A stretch of DNA of 19,618 nt from DASVEE01 sp036399695 (GTDB lineage: Bacteria; Acidobacteriota; Thermoanaerobaculia; Gp7-AA8). The position numbers and the translations under genes are program-made. This document shows positions 1 through 6,559 of the stretch, piece after piece. The stretch covers positions 1 through 19,618 of the forward strand of contig DASWMP010000130.1 of the NCBI GenBank assembly GCA_036399695.1, given 5' to 3'. The stretch's first letter is position 1; every line of letters starts with the position of its first letter. The notes below the pieces were generated by a model. It worked only from the letters and a program-made list of their open reading frames with translations, was not told the DNA's origin and searched no databases.

Positions 1-8
1 CGTGTAAA

Positions 9-37
9 AGAGCGGTGGCGTTCGCCACCGCACTCCA
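9..37. repeat. REP-like palindrome, left copy
   Basis: A 9-bp perfect stem, GCGGTGGCG / CGCCACCGC with a TT loop (12-31), is flanked by AGA on one side and ACTCC on the other. Read on the minus strand it ends in CTCTTTTA, like an intrinsic terminator, but no minus-strand gene lies just upstream of it. Nearly the same sequence recurs at 19557-19618, and a variant with GGCAGCG occurs at 1899-1927. It is therefore best read as a dispersed palindromic repeat that may also stop transcription. Confidence 0.7.
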
Positions 38-75
38 AGAAGTCACCTTTTCCCCGCTCGCGCGACTCTGTGAGC

Positions 76-870
76 ATGAAGACACTACTCCTCGTTCTTG
101 CGCTCCTCGTTGCCTCCGCCGCCCAGGGTGCCTCCTTCACCGCCACCGTCGAAGGGAAAGGCCGGCCGATGATCCTCATCCCCGGGCTCAGCTCTCCGGC
201 GTCCGTCTGGGACGGCACGGCCGCGCATTTCCGTGACCGTTACGAGATCCATCGCCTTCAACTGGCAGGCTTTGCCGGTGCGGCGGCCATCGACGGGCCG
301 CTCCTCCCGACGGTCCGCACCGAGCTGGCCGCCTACATCCGCGAGCACAAGCTCGAGAAGCCGGTGATCATCGGCCATTCCCTCGGCGGCTTCATGGCGC
401 TGTGGCTGGCCTCGTCCGAGCCCGGCCTCGTCGGACCCGTGATCTCCGTCGACGGCCTCCCGGCCCTCGGCGCGCTGATGAACGCCACGCCCGAGCAGGC
501 CGAGGGGATGGCGAAATACATGGCCTCGCAGACGGCGGAACAGTTCGCGATGTCCACGCGTATGAGCATGGCGACGATGATCACCTCGAAGGATGAGCTC
601 GAGCGGATGACCGCCGCGGCCGTGAAGAGCGATCCGGCGACGGTCGGCCGCGCCATGAAGGAAGTGCTGACCACCGACCTGCGCGCCGACATGGCCAAGG
701 TCAAGGCCCCGCTCCTTCTCATCGGTGCCGGCGACACGGCCGCTCCGTACGAGCAGCAGCTCGCGAGCGCGAAGAAGGCCCGCGTCGTCATGGCCAAAAC
801 GTCGAAGCACTTCGTCATGCTCGACGCCCCCGATTTCTTCTACACGACGATCGAGGACTTCCTGCGATGA
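76..870 (+). CDS. Exported alpha/beta hydrolase
   Basis: This is a single-domain alpha/beta-hydrolase of 264 residues from the ATG at 76; an in-frame GTG at 70 would add two residues. The N-terminus (MKTLLLVLALLVASAAQGA) is a clear signal peptide with cleavage expected near residues 18-19, so the enzyme should act in the periplasm or outside the cell. The nucleophile elbow GHSLGG places the catalytic Ser near residue 102. The Asp is expected in LLIGAGDTA and the His in SKHFVML near the C-terminus, so the triad looks complete. An oxyanion-type stretch LIPGLSS follows the first strand. The substrate cannot be told from sequence. Its stop codon overlaps the start of the sigma factor gene by 4 nt (ATGA), which suggests translational coupling. 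No convincing Shine-Dalgarno or -10 box is visible upstream. Confidence 0.9.
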   Translation: MKTLLLVLALLVASAAQGASFTATVEGKGRPMILIPGLSSPASVWDGTAAHFRDRYEIHRLQLAGFAGAAAIDGPLLPTVRTELAAYIREHKLEKPVIIGHSLGGFMALWLASSEPGLVGPVISVDGLPALGALMNATPEQAEGMAKYMASQTAEQFAMSTRMSMATMITSKDELERMTAAAVKSDPATVGRAMKEVLTTDLRADMAKVKAPLLLIGAGDTAAPYEQQLASAKKARVVMAKTSKHFVMLDAPDFFYTTIEDFLR

Positions 871-1895
871 ATGACGTTGCCCTGGCCGCTGCCGGAGATC
901 GCGATGCGTTCGGACGCCTCATCACTGCCTACGCCGGGACCGTCACGTCCATCGCTCTGGCCATCGTGCGCGACTTCAGCGCCAGCCAGGACGTGGCCCA
1001 GGATGTCTTCCTCGTCGCCTGGCGCGACGTCCGGAAGCTGCGCAACCCGGACAGTTTTCTCCCGTGGGTGCGCCAGGTGACGCGGAACCGTGCGTACTCG
1101 TGGCTGCGCGAGCAGCGACCGTCGGTCCGCGATGCCGACGCCGTGCTGGCGGCGGTGGTCGACTCCCGGATGACGGCGCCGGAACGGCTCGAGCGGGACG
1201 AGCAGCAGCGGCTCGTGGCCGACGTCATCGATTCCCTGCCGGACGACGCCCGCGAAGTCATCACTCTCTATTACTCGGAAGGGAGGTCGGCCAGGCAGGT
1301 GGCCGACCTCCTCGGCATCTCCGAGGTGGCGGTCAAGAAGCGGCTGTCGCGGGCGAGGGAACGGATCCGCGAGGACCTGCTGGAGCGCTTCGGCGAAACC
1401 GTCCGCCGCGCCGCGCCGGGGGCCGCGTTCACGGCGACGGTGCTGGCGTCTTTGACGTTCGTGGCGCCGGCGGCCTCCGCGGCGACGGCCGGCGTGGCGG
1501 CGAAAGTCGCCGGCGGCTCGAAGGTCCTGGCGATCTTCCTCAGCGCCCTCCCGGGCATGATCCTCGGCAACCTCGGCGTCTTCTACGGCCTCCGCAAGCA
1601 CCTGAAGCTCGCCAAGAGCGAAACGGAACGGCAGGAACTGCGCCGCTACGGCAAGCAGACCATGACCGCCGTGACGCTGGCGGCGCTCGGGTTCGGCGTG
1701 GCCGGGGTGTTCGACAGTGTGGTGGTGCTGGTGCTGAACCAGCTCTGGTTCCTCGTGGCCCTGACGTGGCTCTGCATGGTGCGCTTGCCGCGCATCACGG
1801 GACGCCCGCTGGAAATGAAGAACTGGGCAGGATGGGTGGTCGGGGTGACGCTGAGCACCGCCACGGTGGTGTACGCGGCCATGACGCTGGTGTAG
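867..1895 (+). CDS. ECF sigma factor with fused C-terminal membrane domain
   Basis: This 342-residue protein has sigma-70 region 2 at about residues 10-80 (DAFGRLITAY, then DVAQDVFLVAWRDVRKL). Region 4 is at about 120-175 (LPDDAREVITLYYSEGRSARQVADLLGISEVAVKKRLSRARERI, a helix-turn-helix). Typical ECF factors stop near 180-200 residues. This one continues for about 160 residues with three to five hydrophobic segments, roughly 185-212, 220-240, 265-305 and 320-342. The extension probably tethers the sigma factor to the membrane and may serve as a built-in control domain. No separate anti-sigma gene is adjacent; the partner is the exported hydrolase upstream, which it overlaps by 4 nt. The sigma domain is clear; the role of the C-terminal part is inference. 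Confidence 0.88.
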   Translation: MNDVALAAAGDRDAFGRLITAYAGTVTSIALAIVRDFSASQDVAQDVFLVAWRDVRKLRNPDSFLPWVRQVTRNRAYSWLREQRPSVRDADAVLAAVVDSRMTAPERLERDEQQRLVADVIDSLPDDAREVITLYYSEGRSARQVADLLGISEVAVKKRLSRARERIREDLLERFGETVRRAAPGAAFTATVLASLTFVAPAASAATAGVAAKVAGGSKVLAIFLSALPGMILGNLGVFYGLRKHLKLAKSETERQELRRYGKQTMTAVTLAALGFGVAGVFDSVVVLVLNQLWFLVALTWLCMVRLPRITGRPLEMKNWAGWVVGVTLSTATVVYAAMTLV

Positions 1896-1898
1896 TTT

Positions 1899-1927
1899 GG
1901 AGTGCGGCAGCGCCGCTGCCGCACTCC
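1899..1927. terminator. Perfect 14-bp hairpin between convergent genes
   Basis: GGAGTGCGGCAGCG (1899-1912) is followed by one base and its exact reverse complement (1914-1927). It begins 4 nt after the sigma factor stop and ends 10 nt before the DUF72 stop, so it can shield both convergent transcripts. It lacks a strong T-tract on either side. It shares GGAGTGCGG with the palindromes near the window ends and is likely a member of that repeat family. Confidence 0.65.
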
Positions 1928-1936
1928 ATACTCATC

Positions 1937-2779
1937 TCACACCCGATCCGGGTAAACCTCCGCAAGTTGCGGTGGCAACTCACCCTTCTGCCCCAGCGAC
2001 TTCTTCAGCTCCCCGGCGTTCACGATGGCCTGGCCTCTGAAGTGGTTGTTCGTCACCACGTACGTGTCCTTGTTCTGAGCCATCGACTCGATCCGTTCCA
2101 CCCACGGCTCGAGCTCCTTCTGCGAGTACAGATAGTTGTAGCGTTCCCACGACTCCTCGTGGGCGAACCACTTCTCGTAGTTCCGGCCGTGGAGGCGGGC
2201 GTAGCCGATCGGGCCCGAGACCGTGTCGGCCGGTTTGACCGAATTGTCGAAGAGGGGCTGGTCGACGTTCACCCAGCTCACGTCGTGCTCGTCGAGAAAG
2301 TCGATGAACTCTGGCGTCTGGAACGTCGAGTGGCGGACCTCCAGCGCTTTCGGGTAATCGTCGAAGGCCTTGAACAGCTTCGTCAGCCGCTCCTCCGCCT
2401 CGGGGGAGCTCTTGAACGACCAGGGGAACTGCAGCAGGATCGCGCCGAGGCGGTCCGCTTCCATCAGAGGGTCGAGATAGTTCCGGAAGGCTTTGAGCTC
2501 GTCGTCTGCCAGCTTCGCTTTTTCGTGCGTGAAGCGGCGGAAGACCTTCGTCGTGAACTTGAACTCAGGGTTCTCCGACACGCGGCGTACCCACGACTTC
2601 GCGTGCGTCGGCGGCGGGATTCGGTAGAAGGGTGAGTTGATCTCGATCGTGTCGAAAAACGACGCCAGATAGGCTAGATGGTCGAATTTAGAGCCGTGCG
2701 GTGGATAGACGGTGCCTTCCCAATCGGTGTAGCTCCACCCGGCGGGACCGACGCGGACGCGGTGTTTTTTCTTGGCCAT
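1937..2779 (-). CDS. DUF72 (YecE-like) family protein
   Basis: This 280-residue protein starts with MAKKKHRVRVGPAGWSYTDWEGTVYPP, and the GPAGWSY.DW..YPP pattern is the hallmark N-terminus of DUF72. Other family features are the TIEINSPFYR strand, the FKFTTKVFRRFTHEK segment, the ILLQFPWSF segment, the ALEVRHSTF strand and the C-terminal YVVTNNHFRGQA. The family adopts a TIM-barrel-like fold and its biochemical role is not settled. The length is normal. The start is supported by a -10-like TACAAA (2791-2786 on the minus strand) only 6 nt before the ATG, with no Shine-Dalgarno, implying a leaderless mRNA. It converges on the sigma factor gene across a perfect hairpin. Confidence 0.93.
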   Translation of the reverse strand: MAKKKHRVRVGPAGWSYTDWEGTVYPPHGSKFDHLAYLASFFDTIEINSPFYRIPPPTHAKSWVRRVSENPEFKFTTKVFRRFTHEKAKLADDELKAFRNYLDPLMEADRLGAILLQFPWSFKSSPEAEERLTKLFKAFDDYPKALEVRHSTFQTPEFIDFLDEHDVSWVNVDQPLFDNSVKPADTVSGPIGYARLHGRNYEKWFAHEESWERYNYLYSQKELEPWVERIESMAQNKDTYVVTNNHFRGQAIVNAGELKKSLGQKGELPPQLAEVYPDRV

Positions 2780-2785
2780 TGCTTA

Positions 2786-2791
2786 TTTGTA
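2786..2791 (-). promoter_or_regulatory. Candidate -10 box of the DUF72 gene
   Basis: TACAAA reads on the minus strand 6 nt ahead of the ATG at 2779. A weak TTGAAG (2816-2811) lies 19 nt further upstream as a possible -35. The spacing to the start codon predicts transcription starting at or beside the ATG. Confidence 0.4.
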
Positions 2792-3047
2792 GTTAAGCGT
2801 AAGTCGTTGCCTTCAAAGGAAAAACTATGCTAAAACCTCTCCCATCGAATCCAATGCGAGTTCCCCTTCAGCCCTGCAGCGTGCGTTTGGGTCTCGTACT
2901 GTCTTCGGTAGAAGGGGGTCGATTCGCGAACAACTACTCGTCGTGATCCCAATTGCGGGGGCGAGGTCGCGGCCCCCCGCACGTGCTCAGCGCTGCGGCA
3001 ATACCAAAGGTAATTCCAGGTAACAATCTTTAGGAGATCAAGGCTTC
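2792..3047 (+). other. Structured 5' leader/intergenic region of the zinc-ribbon gene
   Basis: There is no gene in this 256-nt stretch. It holds an A-rich segment at 2813-2836 with possible weak -10 matches (TATGCT at 2826, TAAAAC at 2831). A strong GC hairpin follows at 2954-2981 (TGCGGGGG ... CCCCCGCA), ending about 65 nt before the start codon. A good Shine-Dalgarno, TAGGAG (3031-3036), lies 11 nt before the ATG at 3048. If transcription starts near 2840 the mRNA leader is about 200 nt, long enough for RNA-based control. Confidence 0.4.
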
Positions 3048-3374
3048 ATGGACACTTTCAACGACAAGTCCCTCAACTGTGCCGACTGCGGACAGGAATT
3101 CGTGTTCAGCAGAAACGAACAGGCTTTTTACGCTGAGCGCGGTTTCACGAACGAGCCCAAGCGCTGCAAAAACTGCCGTGACAAGCGAAAGACGGCCCGC
3201 GACGGCAACGGTGGCGAATCCCGTTCCGGCGGCCGCTCGATGGTGAGCGTTACCTGCGATAGCTGCGGCATCGCGACCGAAGTGCCGTTCACCCCGGTCA
3301 GCGGCAAGCCCGTCTACTGCCGCGACTGCTACAACTCGCGCCGCTCCAATTCACGCCCCTCCTCCTGGGCGTAG
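3048..3374 (+). CDS. Double zinc-ribbon protein (CxxC-x17-CxxC type)
   Basis: This 108-residue protein carries two zinc-binding modules. The first (about residues 8-50) has CADC, an aromatic segment FVFSRNEQAFYAERGF, and CKNC, as in the probable zinc-ribbon family of short bacterial proteins. The second (about 68-95) is CDSC, then 17 residues, then CRDC, matching the CxxC-x17-CxxC domain class. The linker and tail are rich in Gly, Ser, Arg and Asn and look disordered, which suggests nucleic-acid binding or a regulatory role, although this is not established. A clear Shine-Dalgarno (AGGAG) precedes the ATG, unlike several neighbours that appear leaderless. An intrinsic terminator follows, so it is probably a single-gene transcript. 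Confidence 0.88.
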   Translation: MDTFNDKSLNCADCGQEFVFSRNEQAFYAERGFTNEPKRCKNCRDKRKTARDGNGGESRSGGRSMVSVTCDSCGIATEVPFTPVSGKPVYCRDCYNSRRSNSRPSSWA

Positions 3375-3398
3375 GTTCACAGCAACGCACAGTCCAGG

Positions 3399-3433
3399 AC
3401 GGCGAGTCGTCACGGCTCGCCGTTTTTGTTTTG
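3399..3433 (+). terminator. Intrinsic terminator of the zinc-ribbon gene
   Basis: The 8-bp stem ACGGCGAG (3399-3406) / CTCGCCGT (3416-3423) has a 9-nt loop and is followed by TTTTTGTTTTG. The T-rich tail runs straight into the candidate extended -10 box of the next gene. Confidence 0.85.
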
Positions 3434-3440
3434 TTAGAAT
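3432..3440 (+). promoter_or_regulatory. Candidate extended -10 promoter for the cysteine synthase-type gene
   Basis: TGTTAGAAT (3432-3440) fits an extended -10 (TGnTAnnnT). It ends 9 nt before the TTG start at 3450, so the mRNA would begin at about 3447-3450. It overlaps the T-tail of the preceding terminator, and no good -35 is visible. Confidence 0.5.
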
Positions 3441-3449
3441 GCGCCCGCT

Positions 3450-4409
3450 TTGGCGCGACCACCTCTCCCTCCTGCCGTCGACGACATCCTCGATCTCGTC
3501 GGCAACACCCCGATGCTCCGCCTCAAGCGGATCACCGGTCCGAACGACGCCGACATCTACGTCAAGCTGGAGATCTTCAATCCCGGCTTCTCGGTCAAAG
3601 ATCGTCTCGGCGTCGGCATGATCACGCGCGCCGAGCAGGCCGGCCACCTGAAGAAGGGAGGCACGCTCATCGAGCCGACGGCCGGCAACACCGGCATCGG
3701 CCTGGCCCTCGCCGGGGTGCAGATGGGCTACCGCGTCATCCTCTGCGTCCCGGAGAATTTCTCGATCGAGAAGCGCGAGGTGATGCGCGCCCTCGGCGGT
3801 GAAGTCATCCTCACGCCGAAAGACGGCGGGATGAAGGCCGCGATCGCCAAGGCGCAGGAGCTGGCCGAAACGATCGAAGGGGCTTACGTCCCGCAGCAGT
3901 TCGCGAACCCCTTCAACGCCGAGGCGCATTACGAGACCACCGGGCCCGAGATCTGGCAACAGATGGAAGGACGCGTCGACGCCTGGGTCGCGGGCGCCGG
4001 CACGGGCGGCACCTTCAGCGGCGTGGCCCGCTACCTCCGCGAGCACAACCCCGACGTCCACTGCGCAATCGTCGAGCCGCAGGGCTCCATCCTCAAGGGC
4101 GGCGAAGCGGGTCCGCACGAGGTCGAGGGGATCGGCGCGTCGTCGTTCATCCCGCCGGTGCTCGACATGTCCCTCTCCAACGAAGTCATCCAGATCGACG
4201 ACGATCCGGCCTTCGACATGGTGGCCCGGCTGGCCCGCGAGGAAGGCGTCCTCGGCGCCAGTTCCGCCGGCGCCAACGTGGCCGCCGCGTTGCAGGTCGC
4301 GCAACGCCTCGGCAAAGGCAAACGCGTCGTCACCCTCATCCCCGACGCCTCCGAACGGTACATGTCGAAAGGCATCTACTCGAGGTGGCGGCCACGAACG
4401 GAGGATTGA
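3450..4409 (+). CDS. Cysteine synthase / cystathionine beta-synthase family PLP enzyme
   Basis: This fold-type II PLP enzyme has 319 residues. The PLP-binding Lys is near residue 50 in NPGFSVKDR. The substrate loop is EPTAGNTGIG (about 75-84), where most CysK proteins have TSGNTG, and the phosphate-binding loop is GTGGTFSG (about 184-191). The central LCVPENFSIEKREVMRALGGEV and C-terminal IPDASERYMSKGIY resemble the MccA/cystathionine beta-synthase branch as much as CysK. It would use O-acetylserine or serine to make cysteine or cystathionine. The only possible in-frame start is TTG at 3450: a TAG at 3435 blocks extension, and the next ATG falls inside the conserved NTPM motif. The last codons and stop lie inside the foldback repeat at 4403-4495. 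The transsulfuration enzyme follows on the same strand. Confidence 0.9.
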   Translation: MARPPLPPAVDDILDLVGNTPMLRLKRITGPNDADIYVKLEIFNPGFSVKDRLGVGMITRAEQAGHLKKGGTLIEPTAGNTGIGLALAGVQMGYRVILCVPENFSIEKREVMRALGGEVILTPKDGGMKAAIAKAQELAETIEGAYVPQQFANPFNAEAHYETTGPEIWQQMEGRVDAWVAGAGTGGTFSGVARYLREHNPDVHCAIVEPQGSILKGGEAGPHEVEGIGASSFIPPVLDMSLSNEVIQIDDDPAFDMVARLAREEGVLGASSAGANVAAALQVAQRLGKGKRVVTLIPDASERYMSKGIYSRWRPRTED

Positions 4410-4495
4410 GGATTGTGAATTGAGGACTGAGGATTGCTCCGCTACGCGTCGTGAAGCGAAGCAATCCTCAATCCTCAATCTTCAATTCTCAATCC
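4403..4495. repeat. Foldback heptamer repeat I (GGATTGA units)
   Basis: The left arm consists of 7-nt units (GGATTGA, GGATTGT, GAATTGA, GGACTGA, GGATTGC). The right arm carries their reverse complement (CAATCCT, CAATCCT, CAATCTT, CAATTCT, CAATCC), giving an imperfect hairpin of about 93 nt. The centre holds TTGCTCCGCTACGCG (4434-4448) and GCGAAGCAA. It contains the stop codon of the upstream gene and ends 23 nt before the start of the next one. Confidence 0.85.
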
Positions 4496-4518
4496 GCGAG
4501 CTGAAAGCGAGCGCACAT

Positions 4519-5658
4519 ATGGGTTTTTCAACCGATTGCATCCACGCCGGGCAGGAGCCCGAGCCGCAAACCGGCGCCGTCACGGTGCCGATCTTCCAGA
4601 CGTCCACCTACGTCCAGCCGGAGCTCGGCCGCCACAAGGGCTACGAGTACGCGCGGACGAAGAACCCGACCCGCTCGGCGCTCGAGGCGAACCTCGCGGC
4701 ACTGGAGCGCGGCAAGTACGCGCACTGCTTCGCCTCCGGCATGTCGGCGACCGACACGGTCTTCCGCATGCTGAGCAGCGGTGACCACGTCATCGCCGGC
4801 GAGAACATGTACGGCGGGTCGTTCCGCCTCTTCTCGCGCGTGCTGGAGCGCTACGGGCTGCAGTTCACGTACGTCGACACGTCGAACGTCGAGAACCTGC
4901 GCGCGGCGATGCGCCCGGAGACGAAGATCGTCTTCCTGGAGACGCCGACGAATCCGATGATGACCGTGACGGACATCCGCGCCTGCGCCGAAGTCGCGCA
5001 CGCCGGCGGTGCGCTGGCCGTCGTCGACAACACCTTCTGCTCCCCTTACCTGCAGCGCCCCATCGAGCTGGGCGCCGACATCGTCGTGCACTCCACGACG
5101 AAGTTCCTCAACGGCCACTCCGATTCGGTCGGCGGCGTCGTCGTCTCCAACAGTGACGAGGTGGCGGAGAAGATCGGCTTCCTGCAGAACGCCGTCGGCG
5201 CGATTCTGTCGCCCTTCGATTCGTTCCTCATCCTGCGCGGCGTCAAGACGCTGGCCGTACGCATGAAGCGCCACGAGGAGAACGGCGTAGCCATGGCGAA
5301 CTACCTCGCCAACCATTCGAAGGTGAAGAAGGTCTACTACCCCGGCCTGCCGGACCACCCGCAGCACGAGCTGGCGAAACGGCAGATGAACGGCTTCGGC
5401 GCGCTGATCTCGTTCGAGCTCGGCTCCTACGACAACGCCAAGAAGTTCCTCGACCGCGTCCGTCTCTGCTCCCTCGGCGAATCCCTCGGCGGCGTCGAGA
5501 CCCTCATCTCCCACCCCGAGACCATGACCCACGCCTCCGTCCCCATCGAAACCCGCAAACGCCTCGGCATCACAGGGGGGCTGGTGCGCATCTCGGTGGG
5601 GATTGAGGACCTCGAGGACCTGATCGCCGATCTCGAGAACGCCTTCGACGGAGTGTAG
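4519..5658 (+). CDS. Cystathionine gamma-synthase/gamma-lyase family transsulfuration enzyme
   Basis: This 379-residue fold-type I PLP enzyme belongs to the Cys/Met metabolism family. Landmarks are YEYARTKNPTRSALE (about 42-56), the PLP-stacking region ASGMSATDT (about 72-80), the VVDNTFCSPYLQRP segment (about 168-181), and the PLP Lys near residue 195 in HSTTKFLNGHSD. SLGGVETLISHPETMTHA, typical of gamma-synthases and gamma-lyases, follows near the C-terminus. The reading frame is open further upstream, but that extension is translated foldback repeat, so the ATG at 4519 is preferred: it directly precedes the conserved STDCIHAG. Paired with the upstream cysteine/cystathionine synthase, it could form a reverse transsulfuration route (homocysteine to cysteine) or act in methionine synthesis. 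Sequence alone does not decide between them. No strong Shine-Dalgarno is visible. Confidence 0.92.
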   Translation: MGFSTDCIHAGQEPEPQTGAVTVPIFQTSTYVQPELGRHKGYEYARTKNPTRSALEANLAALERGKYAHCFASGMSATDTVFRMLSSGDHVIAGENMYGGSFRLFSRVLERYGLQFTYVDTSNVENLRAAMRPETKIVFLETPTNPMMTVTDIRACAEVAHAGGALAVVDNTFCSPYLQRPIELGADIVVHSTTKFLNGHSDSVGGVVVSNSDEVAEKIGFLQNAVGAILSPFDSFLILRGVKTLAVRMKRHEENGVAMANYLANHSKVKKVYYPGLPDHPQHELAKRQMNGFGALISFELGSYDNAKKFLDRVRLCSLGESLGGVETLISHPETMTHASVPIETRKRLGITGGLVRISVGIEDLEDLIADLENAFDGV

Positions 5659-5660
5659 TC

Positions 5661-5712
5661 ACAGGGAACGATGGGACCTATGGGACCTATAGGACCTATG
5701 GGACACATGGGA
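5661..5712 (+). repeat. Nonamer tandem repeat (ATGGGACCT), copy A
   Basis: After ACAGGGAACG come 9-nt units: ATGGGACCT, ATGGGACCT, ATAGGACCT, ATGGGACAC, ATGGGA. It starts 3 nt after the stop of the transsulfuration gene. The same lead sequence plus units occurs inverted at 8284-8329, again at the 3' end of a gene and in the same orientation relative to that gene. Confidence 0.85.
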
Positions 5713-5722
5713 AGCGCTACGC

Positions 5723-5728
5723 TACACT
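5723..5728 (+). promoter_or_regulatory. Candidate -10 box before the small unknown gene
   Basis: TACACT lies 7 nt ahead of the GTG at 5736, which predicts a leaderless mRNA. No convincing -35 is seen, since the upstream sequence is the tandem repeat. Confidence 0.4.
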
Positions 5729-5735
5729 CGGGAGC

Positions 5736-6020
5736 GTGTTCGAGATTGACGACGCGCTCCCGGGCGCGGACCTGATCCGCGAAGGTCTGCGCGACCTGGA
5801 GGCGGGGATCACCGAATCGGTCCCCGCGCTCCTCGTGCTGGTCGGCGCCCCGCGCCTGCGGCGCATCGGGCTGGACGTCCCGGACACGCCGTTCTTCCCC
5901 GAGGATCACCTGTACCAGCTCTTGGTCAGCGAACATGGTGACGCCGCTCATTCGCGCTACAACGCCTTGATCCGCACGCTCGTGAGCTTCGAGCGGGCTG
6001 CCGAATGCGCGAGCCATTAA
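5736..6020 (+). CDS. Small protein of unknown function upstream of a nucleotidyltransferase
   Basis: This 94-residue soluble, acidic protein has no membrane segment or signal peptide. It starts at GTG with a TACACT box 7 nt upstream. The sequence (MFEIDDALPGADLIREGLRDL, then a hydrophobic VPALLVLVGAPRLRRIGL, then a helical C-terminus) does not match a family I recognise, and it lacks a HEPN Rx4-6H motif. Its 3' end overlaps the nucleotidyltransferase gene by 16 nt, so the two are almost certainly co-expressed. That arrangement is typical of partner proteins such as antitoxins or substrate adaptors of minimal nucleotidyltransferases, but function is not assigned. Confidence 0.7.
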   Translation: MFEIDDALPGADLIREGLRDLEAGITESVPALLVLVGAPRLRRIGLDVPDTPFFPEDHLYQLLVSEHGDAAHSRYNALIRTLVSFERAAECASH

Positions 6021-6529
6021 CCGAGGAACGCCTCCGTGAGTTCATGCGCCTCCTCGGGCGCGAATCCGCGGCGGAGGGGCGAATCTACCTCACTGGTGGT
6101 GCATCGGCCCTGCTGTTCGGCTGGCGCCCGAGCACGCTCGACGTTGACCTGGCCATCGTGCCCGAGAACAACGCCGTGCTGCGCGCGATCCCCCGCCTGA
6201 AGGAGCAGCTCAACGTCAACGTGGAGCTGGCCTCGCCGAGCGATTTCATCCCCGAGCTGCCGGGATGGCAGGACCGGAGTCCGTTCATCACACGCGAGGG
6301 GAAGCTGTCGTTCCACCACTACGACTTTTACGCCCAGTGCCTGTCGAAGATCGAGCGCGCCCACCGCAAGGATCGCGCGGACGTGGAGATGATGCTCGCC
6401 CAGGGCCTGGTGGACCGCCGCCGGCTGCTGGCGCTCTTCGGACAGATCGAGCCGGAGCTGTACCGCTATCCGGCGCTGGATCCGGCGAGTTTCCGCCAGG
6501 CCGTGGAGGCGATCGCAGGAACGGCGTAG
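6005..6529 (+). CDS. DUF6036-like minimal nucleotidyltransferase
   Basis: This 174-residue protein has a pol-beta-type nucleotidyltransferase signature. GGASALLFGW (about 31-40) is followed by STLDVDLAI, giving a DxD metal-binding pair at about residues 46 and 48. A third acidic strand is plausible around NVNVELASPSDF. The later HYDFYAQCLSKIERAHRKDRADVEMML fits the helical part of DUF6036/AbiEii-type proteins, where a conserved Lys and Asp sit near KIERAHRKDRADV. Relatives act as toxins of type IV-like toxin-antitoxin or phage-defence systems, or as stand-alone nucleotide transferases. It overlaps the preceding small gene by 16 nt. Family assignment is by motif only. Confidence 0.8.
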   Translation: MREPLTEERLREFMRLLGRESAAEGRIYLTGGASALLFGWRPSTLDVDLAIVPENNAVLRAIPRLKEQLNVNVELASPSDFIPELPGWQDRSPFITREGKLSFHHYDFYAQCLSKIERAHRKDRADVEMMLAQGLVDRRRLLALFGQIEPELYRYPALDPASFRQAVEAIAGTA

Positions 6530-6544
6530 CTGCCGCCGCGAACG

Positions 6545-6550
6545 TACAAT
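6545..6550 (+). promoter_or_regulatory. Candidate -10 box of plsY
   Basis: TACAAT (one mismatch to TATAAT) lies 9 nt before the ATG at 6560, so transcription would start within a few bases of the start codon. No clear -35 is visible. Confidence 0.45.
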
Positions 6551-6559
6551 GTGCGGCGC

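Noticed and set aside
1064..2635. Long plus-strand open frame through the sigma factor and DUF72 genes
   Set aside because: It lies in the wrong frame of one well-supported gene and antisense to another; its Arg/Gly-rich composition is typical of high-GC shadow frames.
3439..3621. ATG at 3439 as the start of the cysteine synthase-type gene
   Set aside because: It is in another frame and lies within the -10-like box; the conserved frame opens only at TTG 3450.
4403..4495. CRISPR array
   Set aside because: The repeats are 7-nt contiguous units arranged as inverted arms, with no spacers and no cas genes.
4420..4518. N-terminal extension of the transsulfuration enzyme
   Set aside because: It is translated foldback repeat (SILNLQFSI); family homology begins right after the ATG at 4519.
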